Source of the DNA: Bugula neritina
Taxonomy: Eukaryota > Bryozoa > Gymnolaemata > Cheilostomatida > Bugulidae
Direction of reading: 5' to 3'
NCBI GenBank assembly: GCA_964035545.1
Contig: OZ037771.1
Span: forward strand, 15,173,789 to 15,237,788
Length of the DNA: 64,000 nucleotides
Numbering within the stretch: the first letter of the stretch is position 1; every line of letters begins with the position of its first letter. Position numbers and translations under genes: made by a program. The notes beneath the pieces are model-generated. The model made no database searches and was not told where the DNA came from. It saw only the letters and a program-made list of their open reading frames with translations. This document shows, in pieces, positions 35,271 through 47,200 of this stretch.

Positions 35271-38200
35271 TTAAAGATGAGCAAAAGTTGTGCGAACTGT
35301 TCCCCTTACTTCCTGTCTACACAGGGGGCACTGCACCATGGCAGGGGCACACGTAGCACAGCACACTAAAATATAACATACAGTACAGTACTGACGACAG
35401 CGTAATATACATTCCTTGGGCAGCAAGCTACAGTAGAGTACTGATGACAGCGCAATATACATTCCTTGGGCAGCAAGCTACAGTAGAGTACTGATGACAG
35501 CGCAATATACATTCCTTGGGCAGCAAGCTACAGTAGAGTACTGATGACAGCGCAATATACATTCCTTGGGCAGCAAACTACAGGTTGATGGACTTAATAA
35601 AATTACTCATTAAAATATTGAATTCGGAATAGAATAAAGGTTCTGCCACAGGAAGCAGAATTTATGCAGTGAACAAACGATTTGTGAGCTGCCCACTACA
35701 CACAATACGTAGTCAGTGAGACTGAAACTAGAGTAACCAATTGTCCAGCGAGGTGCACTAACTAAAAATATTTTAACTTCGGCTAGCCTTTGTTTTAGGA
35801 CTGTGAATTGTTAAATGTAGTGCTAGCCGGAAAGCAGGCTAAATGCTAAACGAGCTACTCACCAAAGTGGCCACAGGGAAGGAACACAATGCCCAGTGGA
35901 TTCTCTAAGCACACTTTGCATGTAAAGAACATCTGCAGTTCTCTCCCTGAAGCTGCAAATAAATTAGTGGTAACTTTACTCTTCCCTATCCAGTCTGCTG
36001 CTATGCTAGGCTGTAGCAAACACATACAGGAAGCAGACATGCATACTCGGCATTGTGGGAGCCTCCATCAGGTTCATCGTCTGCTCATCTTCTCTCTGTG
36101 CGCCTTCTCCTTCTTCGTTCACAGCAGGATCTGAACTAGTGGCTTCTGCGGTTTCCATTTCTCGCTCCTCACCATTCTCAGCTCCTTCTGGTTGCTGTAC
36201 AACTTCTGGTACCGGAATTTCCAGCTCTATTTCTTGTCTCACCTGGGTGAGCTGCTCATTGTCTCCCGACCTTTTCAATATGGCCGCCACTAAATCTCTG
36301 GCGTATAGAAAGTCACTTTGACCATACTATAACAAAAAAGTTATTACTTTTAAAACCACACAATTAAAACTGGTACTGTGGCACGTTTTTCATTAAGAAA
36401 ATATAGAAAAACTGTTGTTGAAAACTTAACAACTAAAATTTATACTATATATTGATTACTCTAAAAACAGACACTTTTGTTAAGTTTTACAAATTAATGT
36501 AGAATAATTTATTCAACACCTGCAAACATTTAAAGTGATATGAACGGGTGCACCATATCTAACATATACACATGTTTGTTTCATCAGTGAATTTATCTCA
36601 GAGTCAAGAGAAACAAGAGAGATTACTCCACAAAAGGCAAGACAACGGCCATAGAGCACTAATTATCACATTAACTTGTACCAAGTTGCATACAGATTTC
36701 ATAAACAAATTACTGATGGTGCTTCTCCTTCCAATAATGTAACTGATATGATAAACTACAAAGGATGACCCTCTCCCCAGTCTCTCTACTTCTCTAACTA
36801 AGCCTAGATACCAGCACTAGACCACGAGAAGAAAGGGACGACCCCCTCCCCCCCTAACCTTGATGTTGAGAATGAGAGCTGCTCTAACATCTTCTCTCCT
36901 GTAGGCAGGGTCTGTCATATCCAGTACTGCCTGCGCAGCTGGACTGTCCATTCTGGGTCTCAGCATTCTGGTCGTGACAATCTGGAGGAGAGAATGAGTA
37001 ACTTACACGTACATACAGTACTTACTGTGAGGTAACTTACATGTAGATACAGTACTTACTGTGAGGTAACTTACATATACATACAGTACTTACTGTGAGA
37101 TAACTTACACGTACATACAGTACTTACTGTGAGGTAACTTACATATACATACAGTGCTTACTGTGAGGTAACTTACACGTACATACAGTACTTACTGTGA
37201 GGTAACTTACACGTACATACAGTACTTACTGTGAGGTAACTCACATGTACATACAGTACTTACTGTGAGATAACTTACATATACATACAGTACTTACTGT
37301 GATGTAACTTACATATACATACAGTACTTACTGTGAGGTAACTTACACGTACATACAGTACTTACTGTGAGGTAACTTACATGTATATACAGTACTTAAA
37401 GTTATTTAGTTTCTGATAATAAAGACATAGTGCAAACCTATATTATAATTTATGTATATTATATATAATACCTATATGTACATTATATATACTATTCACC
37501 TGTATGTTATATATATACTATTCACTTGTATAATATATATATATATATACTGTACTATTCACCTGTATGTTATACATACTTTTCATCTGTACATATTTAC
37601 TGTATAATTAGATATTGTAGTGAATTTTGCCAGTTCACTATTATTATTGTGTGGGTCTACTTAGTCAAAGCCACTGCACCAGGTTGTTTACGATAAGATA
37701 CTTTATTATTTACACAAATACAAGAAGGTTATTTACTGCTAGCATGAATAGAAAACGATTACATAATTAGTGAGCTTTAATACACAACTACTCTAAATGA
37801 AGTCCCAAGCTGCTCTGCCGGCTAGCTACTCAGCGCACTGCAACTACGAGTAGCTAGCTCCACCTGCTGTTAATTAGTGTCACTGTCCTGATTGGTGGCT
37901 ACTAATGGTGCCACTACTGTCCATAGTTACACTCCGACAGTGTCGAACTCACAAGATACATAAACAATATAGAGTAAACCTTTTCGATTAATATAATAAG
38001 AATTGCACTACTAAAATCTATCACACTCTCCTCGCCTATCGAAAAGTACTCTCTAGACTTAATATTTACATGACAGTAACACACGAATAATGATGAAGGT
38101 AACATAGGGTTTTACAAAACTAGGGGTACACTTGAACAAGAGAAATATATATACAGAGTAGATAACATAAGTATAATAAACGAGTCTTCATGCCGTAGTC

Positions 38201-41200
38201 CATAACACCTATTTACATTGCTTGACTAGCCAGGAGGGGGGGGGGTACATGTGTAGGTGGCCGTACTTCTATCACTTCTTCGCCAGCCGTTTCTCTAGTC
38301 GGGTCTGCAACTTAGCCAGCTCGGTGGTCGCTCGCTTCTGTTCCTTACTGAGGCGAGCCATACGCCATTGCACTTTCCTAATGTCAGTTAGTAGGGATTG
38401 GTCAGGGTCGCTGTCATCTCGGGGTGTGCTGCTAGCACCCCTCTTCTTCTTATGGGTGTGTCGGGGCACGTAAGAGATTGTCGTCGTTGGGGGTTGTGAG
38501 TCCTTCGTTACAGCGCGTCCAGCACGGGTCACTACGACGCGTAGGGGTTGGGTGGTTACGTCTGGAGGGTAGGTAGTCGTTATTTCGGAGGGTTGGGGGT
38601 CTGCATCAGAGTCACTCTCTACTGTAGGTCGGGTAGCGGGGAAGTGGTCCAGGAGAGTCTGTCGTCGGTCTGGGTCGGTCACGTGAGGTAGTATTAGGTC
38701 CCTGAACTCCGTGTAGGAGTCCGCGTCGACTTCATACAAGTGTCCAACATAACAGTCTCTAGTCCGTTGGTGTCGCAGTATCGTGTCCCTGCAGAAGTGG
38801 TGGACTCCGCAGGGACAGAAAGTCACAGTAAAGTGTTGGGGAACATGTATTCTCAGTCTCCTAGTAGTCGATAGTATTCTTCTACATTCAGTGCATTGTC
38901 TATTGTCGTCTGTCCCTACTAGTGCTTCTATCAGTGTTCGAGTCCGTCGAGTCGTCCAGTTAGTCCGTCCCAGTAAGGCCCGTGGTAGTGCTAGAGTATT
39001 GTCCTTGGCTACAGTCAAGTCATCAGTCAAGTCGTTGGTATCAATTTGCATCGCAGTGTGTGTCGGGGAGTCCGTAAATGTTGCTAAGTGTATGTCGGAC
39101 AGCATGTCTACCCCTGCTTCTGACATGCTGTCCCAGTTAGTCGTAGGCGTGTCAAGTAATGCCTGTATCTCGTCGGATACAGGCTCAGTCTCACCTGCAA
39201 TAGAGTATTTAAATTTAATTACACTCTATGCGTGGGACTCCCGTTCCAAACGATATTAATAATCGAGTCTCACAGTCTGTCACTCACTGATCGTGTAATC
39301 AGCTGAGTCGACTGTCCCACTCTAACTATCAATATCATTCGCTGTCAGGAGTTTCAACTTTATCATTATGACAAAGTGAGACTGCTGTCGCTACCAGAAT
39401 AAATTCTAATTAATTATTATAGAATTTCTAGTAGACTTACCCCCCAAAACAGTTGCTGCATTAGACATAATGATGCTGCTGCTTTCTTAGGGCTCGTAGA
39501 TAGCCAAATTGTTTATTGCAAAAGACGTGCTGCCTGTTTGCTAGCTGTAATTGAAAAGAGCGCTCACAGCTAGAGTGCTTATGTAACACCCTATACGCTG
39601 TGATTTGGCTACGCTCTGCTGACCCCCGGCTGACCTATTCAATCCGCCACTGGGTCGCCTGCTATCAATTACTTCGCTCCCCCAGACTTCTTTGTGAATG
39701 TCGCCATGCTACAGAATACTGTGCATGTCGACCAAGTCACACAAGAAGTCTTTTAAATAAGATGGTGGCGCCCTGGTACGTTGGCTACGGTCCAACGGTA
39801 CCGGGGAGTTTGCTGCGACTGGTGACTCTTCCACCACGGGTGGTGTCGCCAGTACGGGGGGGTCCACCAGTACGGGTAGTCCTCCCCCAGCTGCCTCTCC
39901 CTCACTATTTTGGGGGATTTCCATCTCATCCGGAACGATGGGCCTGTCGACCGGCTCCACAGGTGGTGGGGCCGGCTCTGACAAGTCTTCAGGTGTGTCG
40001 ACCTCCTCTTCCTGGGGTGGAGGAGGCTGGGGCTGGTCGGCCGACGCATCAGCCGCCCCGTCCTGGTCTGGCAGTATCTCCTCAATCTCTCAATATGCCA
40101 TGGGTCGCCCCCTCATAGGAGGGCGCCTAGCTGGCTCTAAGAGAGGAGGTGCTTGACCTGCCGCATCAGGACTTGCCCAGTGAGGTTTTAGCCGTGCCTC
40201 GTTCTGGACCGACACTTGTCCAGACCGTTCCACTTTGTATGTATGGTTTGGCATTACCTCAATTACGCAGTAGGGACCTACAAACTTTGGCTGCAACTTG
40301 GCTGCCTGTCCGCGCCTGCGGCGATGACTGGTCATCCAGACCCAGTCCCCCACCTTGTATAAAGGTGGGTCGTCAGAGTCACCACTCCTGACCTGCCACT
40401 GCTGCTCACGTAGCACCTCGTGAGCCGTTCCCATGCGTTTTACGAGCTCGTCCACGTAGTCGTGGACATTGCTCTCGGGATTCGGAACATGATAGATTAC
40501 GTGCTCAGGAACCCTTGTTTCTCTCCCCAGCATGAGAAAATTAGAGGTCTCCAGTGTACTGGAGTGAGGGGTACCACGGTACGCTCGCATGATCTGCGGC
40601 AACACCAAGTCCCACTCTTCCTGGCTCCTACCGATAAGCAGGCTTCTCAGAGAGTCCCCTAGCATTCGGTTGTTCCGCTCCACGACCCCGTTCTCTTGCG
40701 GGTGATACGGGGTCGTCCGACTCTGGTTTACCCCCACACTCTACAGAGATCGCTCATAAGTTGCGACTGAAACTGGGCGCCTTGGTCAGAGTGTATCTGC
40801 TCCGGCAAGCCGAAATAGCAGAACACCTGCTGATCCAAAGCTCTGGCCACCGAGGGGGCCGACGCATCTGGAATAGCCATTGCATCAGCCCACCGCGTGA
40901 AATGGTCAGTTAATACCAGTATCCAGTTATTACCTCTCGCTGTAGTGGGCATGGGGCCTACCAGATCGACAGCAACCACCTGCCACGGACGACCGGCATG
41001 AAGGCGACGCCTCCCTGCGGTCTCAGTGGGGCGGCCATGCTTGCTAGCTTGGCACACCTCGCACTTCCGCACCCGGAGTCGGACATCTCGGGTCATACCG
41101 GGCCAAAACCACTGAAGTTGAAGACACCTGATCACCCGGCTAGCTCCTGCGTGAGCTTGCTTATGGGTGTCCCAGATCAACTCCCGCCTCAAAGCTGACG

Positions 41201-44200
41201 GGCAGACTACCCTCTCTCGTTCACTGCGATTGGTGCCGGCTGCCAATGTGATTGTTAGCAGCCCATCGCCGTTGAACCTGAGGGAGTCCCAGCGGTCACA
41301 GAAGTACTTAAACTCAGTACTCTTCACTCGCTGTTCGGCCTCACTCGGCCGCCGTCCCTCCTTCTTGGCCCGGACTAGGTCAGCTACCACTCCTGGTAGC
41401 GTGGACTGGAGCCGACATAGCTCCCTGACGTTCCGAAGCAACGTGGGGTTTGCGTGGAGGTTGTTAACAGCTTTGTTGGGTGATTCGGACAGGAGTTGCC
41501 CTTCTTCCCAGCTGTACACACCCGCTTTTCCCAACTGCGCTTCGACGTCCGAGCGAGGGGGTCCACCGTCCCTGCGCTCGATATTCTGGCATTGCTTACA
41601 CCCATCTGCCTGGCGGCGGCTGAGTCCATCTACATTACCGTGTTTCTTACCGGGTCGATGCTCGATCCGATAAGAAAACTCTGCCAGGATCTCTAGCCAG
41701 CGCGCCACTTGGCTGGATGGTTCTGCCCGTCGACACAGCCATATCAGGGACGCATGATCCGTCCGAAGCCGGAATGTGCGCACATATAGATATGGTCTAA
41801 AGTGTTTGACCGCCTTGACTACTGCCAAGAGTTCCCTCCTGGTTGTACAGTAGTTCTTCTCAGGCGCCGACAGGGCCTTGCTATAGTAAGCCACCACCAC
41901 CTCGCGACCATCTTGGACCTGCGATAGCACAGCCCCCACATTATGGTTACTAGCATCAGTATCCAAAATGTACTCCTTCGCAGGGTCAGGATACGCCAAG
42001 ATGGGTGCTTCCACCAGGCGATCCTTCAGGTGGTCAAATGCCTTCTGCTCAGCCTGCGTCCACTGCCATCGCACCCCTTTTGCGGTCAGCCGATTTAACG
42101 GCTGTGCAATTCCGGCGAAGTCTGGTATGTACTGACGATAGTACCCTACCAGCCCCAGGAACGCCCGCAATTCAGAGAGGTCGACAGGAACGGCCCAGTC
42201 CCTCACGGCCCGTACCTTCTCGGGGTCGGTGGTGACCCCGTCTCGACCAACTACATGGCCCAGGTACTTGTCCTCGCGTTGCAGTAATGCACACTTCGAG
42301 GGTTTTAGCTTCAGGCTAGCAGCTCGGAGTCTGTCGAACACCTCCCTGAGTCGACTGACATGTGTGTCGAAGTCGGGGGAGATGACGATGACATCATCGA
42401 GATATATGAGCAAGGTCTTCCAGTGCAGTCCACTCAGGACCTGCTCCATGAGTCGCTGGAAGGTGGCTGGTGCGGACGTGAGTCCGAATGGCAACACCTT
42501 CCATTTCCAGAGCCCATCCCGCGTTATGAACGCGGCCTTGTCCTGTGCTTCAGGACTCAGGGGCACCTGCCAATACCCGCTTAGCAAGTCCAACGTGCTG
42601 AAGAACTTGCTACCAGCTAAGGCATCGAGCGACTCATCGATCCTCGGTAGAGGGTAAGCATCCTGGATGGTCACGCTGTTCAGCCTGCGATAGTCAACGC
42701 AAAACCTCCAGCTACCATCCTTTTTCCAAACCAGGACGACTGGAGAACTCCAGGCCCCATGGCCTGGCTCAATCAGGTCCCGGTTCAGAAGGTCTTGCAC
42801 CTGACGGCTCACTTCTCTCTCCTTCTCACGACCTAACCGGCGGGTCGGCTGCCGAATCGGCACCTTCCCCGCCGCCAGGGGTATCTCATGACGAACCATC
42901 TCAGTCAGACCCATGTCATGGTCGCCGCAACTGAACACGTCCTTGTACTCAGAGAGTAGCCGCGCCATCTCCAGGCGTTCTCGCTTGCTCTCACAGCCAT
43001 CACAGGCATCCTCGTACAACTCTGCTACGTGTTCAGGCACCGGCCCCCTGCCGTCTCTAGTGGGTACTCCCCGGGCACCGTCCGCTGTTTCCAGCGCGGG
43101 CCCTACATCCTCCTCTTGCACGGAGTGAAACTTCCCTACTAGAGACCCAGCCGGTAATTCTACCGGCTCCGTGAAAGGGTTTACGCACTGGACCAGGAAC
43201 TCCCCCCGCTCATCCAGTCTATTCAGACTGTTAGCGAGCTGGACGCCCCCCAGTGCACCTTCCACCACTCCGAGCTCGGAGATCTCCCTACAGTTCACTC
43301 TGCAGCGAACTGTAGCCCGGGAGCGCCCAGGTACAGTACAGCGCTGTACCACCTGCACTCCCCCCACCAAGGGTCGGCCAAATCGGTCGACACAGGCCAG
43401 CTCACGCCCCGCCATCACTACTGCCGACTTGCTAAAGTCTATGTAGCACCTGTGTCGTTTCAGAAATGGCATGCCCAAGATGGCATCCTTCTTGAGTTGA
43501 CTGACGATGAAGGTCTCACTGATCATCTGATCACAGACTTTACCAGTCAACTGGATTACCCCATAGAAAAGAATACACGACCCGTCCGCCAACGTGCCGT
43601 GCTCCCCTTCATATGGTTCTAGGCTAGCCCTGTCCCTGGCACTGAGAGTGTCGAAGAGACGTCGACTTGGTAGATTTGTGGTGCACCCAGTATCCAACAG
43701 GAATGTGGCAGCTTTACCAGCAATTTTGCCGGGGAGGAAATAGCTGCTTCCATATGGCTGAGCGCTCACTGAGCGGTTTGTCTCTTGAGGCGACACCTCA
43801 TGTGCATGGAGTTGGGGATGCACCTGTGCTTTTCGGTTTGCGAGGGGGTCGTCGACGTTGTATGGGCGGGCAGGGTACGTCTCGGTCTCGCTCACACACG
43901 GGCGGCCGAGTGAATTCTCGGACTGATGCTCGTGTGGGCAACCGAGGAAAATCCCTGTTGTGCTCCCATTCGTCGTTCACTCCCTCATTAAGCAAACCTT
44001 CAAAGCGGTTTTTGAGTGCCCAAGCCGGAGGTATTGGTGGGCCTTGCGGCCGACTCACTCTCCTTGGGGCTTGCCACTCTGGCGAAGGCGGCCTCCTCAC
44101 CCGGTGGGGTGGGGGCCGTAGCCTCTGCCTTGGGGGGTTAAACTGGGGCCCACGGTAGGCGGAAGTTACCGTGGGCCGTCGCTGTTTAACCGCCTCCCAC

Positions 44201-47200
44201 TGCCGCGGGGGCAACTTCGTAGGAAGTGTCCACCACTACCACAGCCCCAGCATACGGGGCCGCGCCTGTCGTCGACAGCTACCGACGACCTCTTGGGTCT
44301 CTCGGCTGTCGCCTGCTGGCGCAGTTGCCTGATCTCGGCGAGCAGTTCTCGAATCAAGCTCGTGGTTAAGCTAGATTCGTCTGCTGCTGCCGCTGCGACC
44401 TGTACAGCTGTTTTCGTTGGCGACGTCGACACGTCGTCTGCCCCGACTTGCTGTACTGTCGCGCCAGGTCGACTTGCACTGTCGGCTTGGAAATAGGCAT
44501 TCCCAAGCCTTAGAGCTCTCTCCATGGTCTCAACTTCGGCCACCAGCAGATGCTGTTTAAGACCGAGGTTGTTAATAGACTGGAGGAATGCATCCAGTGC
44601 TAGGCTCTGTCGACCATCGGCAGGCAAGTCGCTGTAAGCAACTTGTGCCAGTCGTTCGACTACGGTAGCGTGCTCTCGCAGATTGGTCTTAGGATTTCTC
44701 CTAAGACTCTGCAGTTGCACGCGAGCATCTCGAGCGGTTAATCCAAACCTAGCTCGTATTGCTTCAAATATGTCACCGACATTCTGGCTTATCCCATAGG
44801 GTTTAGCCGGCCCTGTCAGACACAACCGCAGCTGGATCAGAGTAACCCTGTTCGGCCATCCGCAGATGTCCGCCACATCACTGAACTCAGTGATGAATTG
44901 CTCCACATCTTCTTCTCCTGAGAAGATGGGAGCCCGCAAGTGGTACCTGTCCATAGGCAGCGCTGGGCCGCCTATGTGATCCTCCTCTATTGCTGCTGGC
45001 TCCTGTCGGGGCGCGTCGACGACTTCGTCGGTCATCTTACTCCCTGGCTAGGGGCATTTGTACTAAGTGAAATCCCACCGCTGCCACCAGTGTAGTGAAT
45101 TTTGCCAGTTCACTATTATTATTGTGTGGGTCTACTTAGTCAAAGCCACTGCACCAGGTTGTTTACGATAAGATACTTTATTATTTACACAAATACAAGA
45201 AGGTTATTTACTGCTAGCATGAATAGAAAACGATTACATAATTAGTGAGCTTTAATACACAACTACTCTAAATGAAGTCCCAAGCTGCTCTGCCGGCTAG
45301 CTACTCAGCGCACTGCAACTACGAGTAGCTAGCTCCACCTGCTGTTAATTAGTGTCACTGTCCTGATTGGTGGCTACTAATGGTGCCACTACTGTCCATA
45401 GTTACACTCCGACAGTGTCGAACTCACAAGATAAATAAACCATATAAAGTATAAACCTTTTCGATTAATATAATAAGAATTGCACTACTAAAATCTATCA
45501 CAATATAACATGTTTTATTGGTATATATCATCATCAAACAATTTTTAGAGAAAGTTATAAGAAATATAAATCTCAAATAAAACACATATAGCACATATAA
45601 ACTAGAATATATTATGATTATTTCTACTGGAATTAATCATAATTTGACTGCAATCTTGTATGAGTACATATGTAGTGTATTAGACACAGTTAGAAGGTTA
45701 CCATTCCAAACCAGTGCACAAATGAAGAAAATTGAATGGTGGGAAAAAATATTTATAATATATTTATTTTTAGCAGAATAATAATTTCATACAAATATGT
45801 GAACACTAACTAGTTATTACATGGAATATATGAATTATATTGAAGAAGTAGTAAGTTTATACGTTACAGACATAAAATAATTACATTTAGTAAAAATATT
45901 CAGAAATTTCCTGTATAAAATAATTCATGCTTGAAAGGGTTGAGCGAAGTAACAGCTTACGTTGATGACAGGTTCTTTGGCCGGCACCACGTATCTGCCG
46001 TGCTCCTCTATGACATCATTTATGAAGTCGTGACCTTTCTCCCGAATCAGCAGCTGACAGTTCGGGGATTGTCTGGCGTGTCTCACCCAAATATTCTCCA
46101 CCGTCGTCCAGTTTGACATTTCTACGCCACACGAGAAGCAGCACACCGTATCCCCTTCACCTGCAGTATACACCTGAGTATACACCTGAGTATACACCTG
46201 AGTATACACCTGAGTATACACCTGAGTATACACCTGAGTATACACCTGAATATACACTTGAGTATACACCTGAGTATACACCTGAGTGTACACCTGAGTA
46301 TACACCTGAGTATAAGAACTATGTAGCTCCTTCACTTTAGTAGCATAGAACCTTGCCCACACTCACAGTTTTATACACAGAGTTGAAGAATGTTGGACTT
46401 TTGGGAAGTGACTTTGACAATAATAATTGTCGCTCAAATCATACCATATATCGTATCGTACCATATCGTATTGCATCATATCATATATCGTATCATACCA
46501 TACCGTATTGCATCATATCATATATCGTATCGTACCATACCGTATTGCATCATACCATATATATTATATTCTAATATAGCTACATAGTTAACCTGTTTGT
46601 AGGTTGGATGGGGAATGTATATATATAAATTAGAACAATGTTAACATGATAATATCAAGTATGTATTATAGAATTAGAACAATATATAAATTTATAACAC
46701 TGTGTGCCAGGAAATTAGAACAGTGGTGTGTTGCTATTTTTCAACCAATGCATTTCGAAACACTATAAACTTCAAGATTGATAATTGAGAGTTATGTTCT
46801 CAACATTTTCATGAACGAAGTAAAACATTGAAGTTAAAAATACAGTGTAGGTCTCTATAAATAGAAATATATGTCTCATTATGTGTCACATTACTTATCC
46901 ACCCCTGTATTGGGGGAGACTAACTTATCCGCCCCTGTATTGGGGGAAACTATAACTTATCCGTCCCTGTATTTGGGGAGACTAACTTATCCACCCCTGT
47001 ATTTGGGGAGACTAATTTATCCACCCCTGTATTGGGGGAAACTATAACTTATCCACCCCTGGATTGGGGAGACTAGCTTATCCACCCCTGTATTGGGAGA
47101 GGCTAACTTATCCACCCCTGGATTGGGGAGGCTGAACAGGGGTTGTTATGCCGTACCTTTGTAAAAGAGAGGAGAGTTGATAAACTCTACGGCCATCTTT

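Larger units (their letters stand above)
37616..45502 (-). mobile_element. Gypsy/Metaviridae LTR retrotransposon, 7.9 kb, in IAP-A intron 5
   Basis: LTRs at 45502-45091 (5') and 38025-37616 (3') start TG and end CA and are flanked by ATAT. They differ by about three substitutions and one 2-bp indel. Internal order on the minus strand: tRNA-Leu primer site, gag with CCHC knuckle, protease, reverse transcriptase, RNase H, integrase, two-exon zinc-finger-like ORF, purine-rich tract. The PR-RT-RH-IN order marks Gypsy. GC content is visibly higher than that of the surrounding DNA. LTR identity says the insertion is recent. It lies in the sense direction of the host gene. Confidence 0.95.

Noticed and set aside
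40998-44158. Plus-strand open frames across the Gypsy element
   Set aside because: Shadows of the GC-rich pol and gag frames on the minus strand; no domain recognised.
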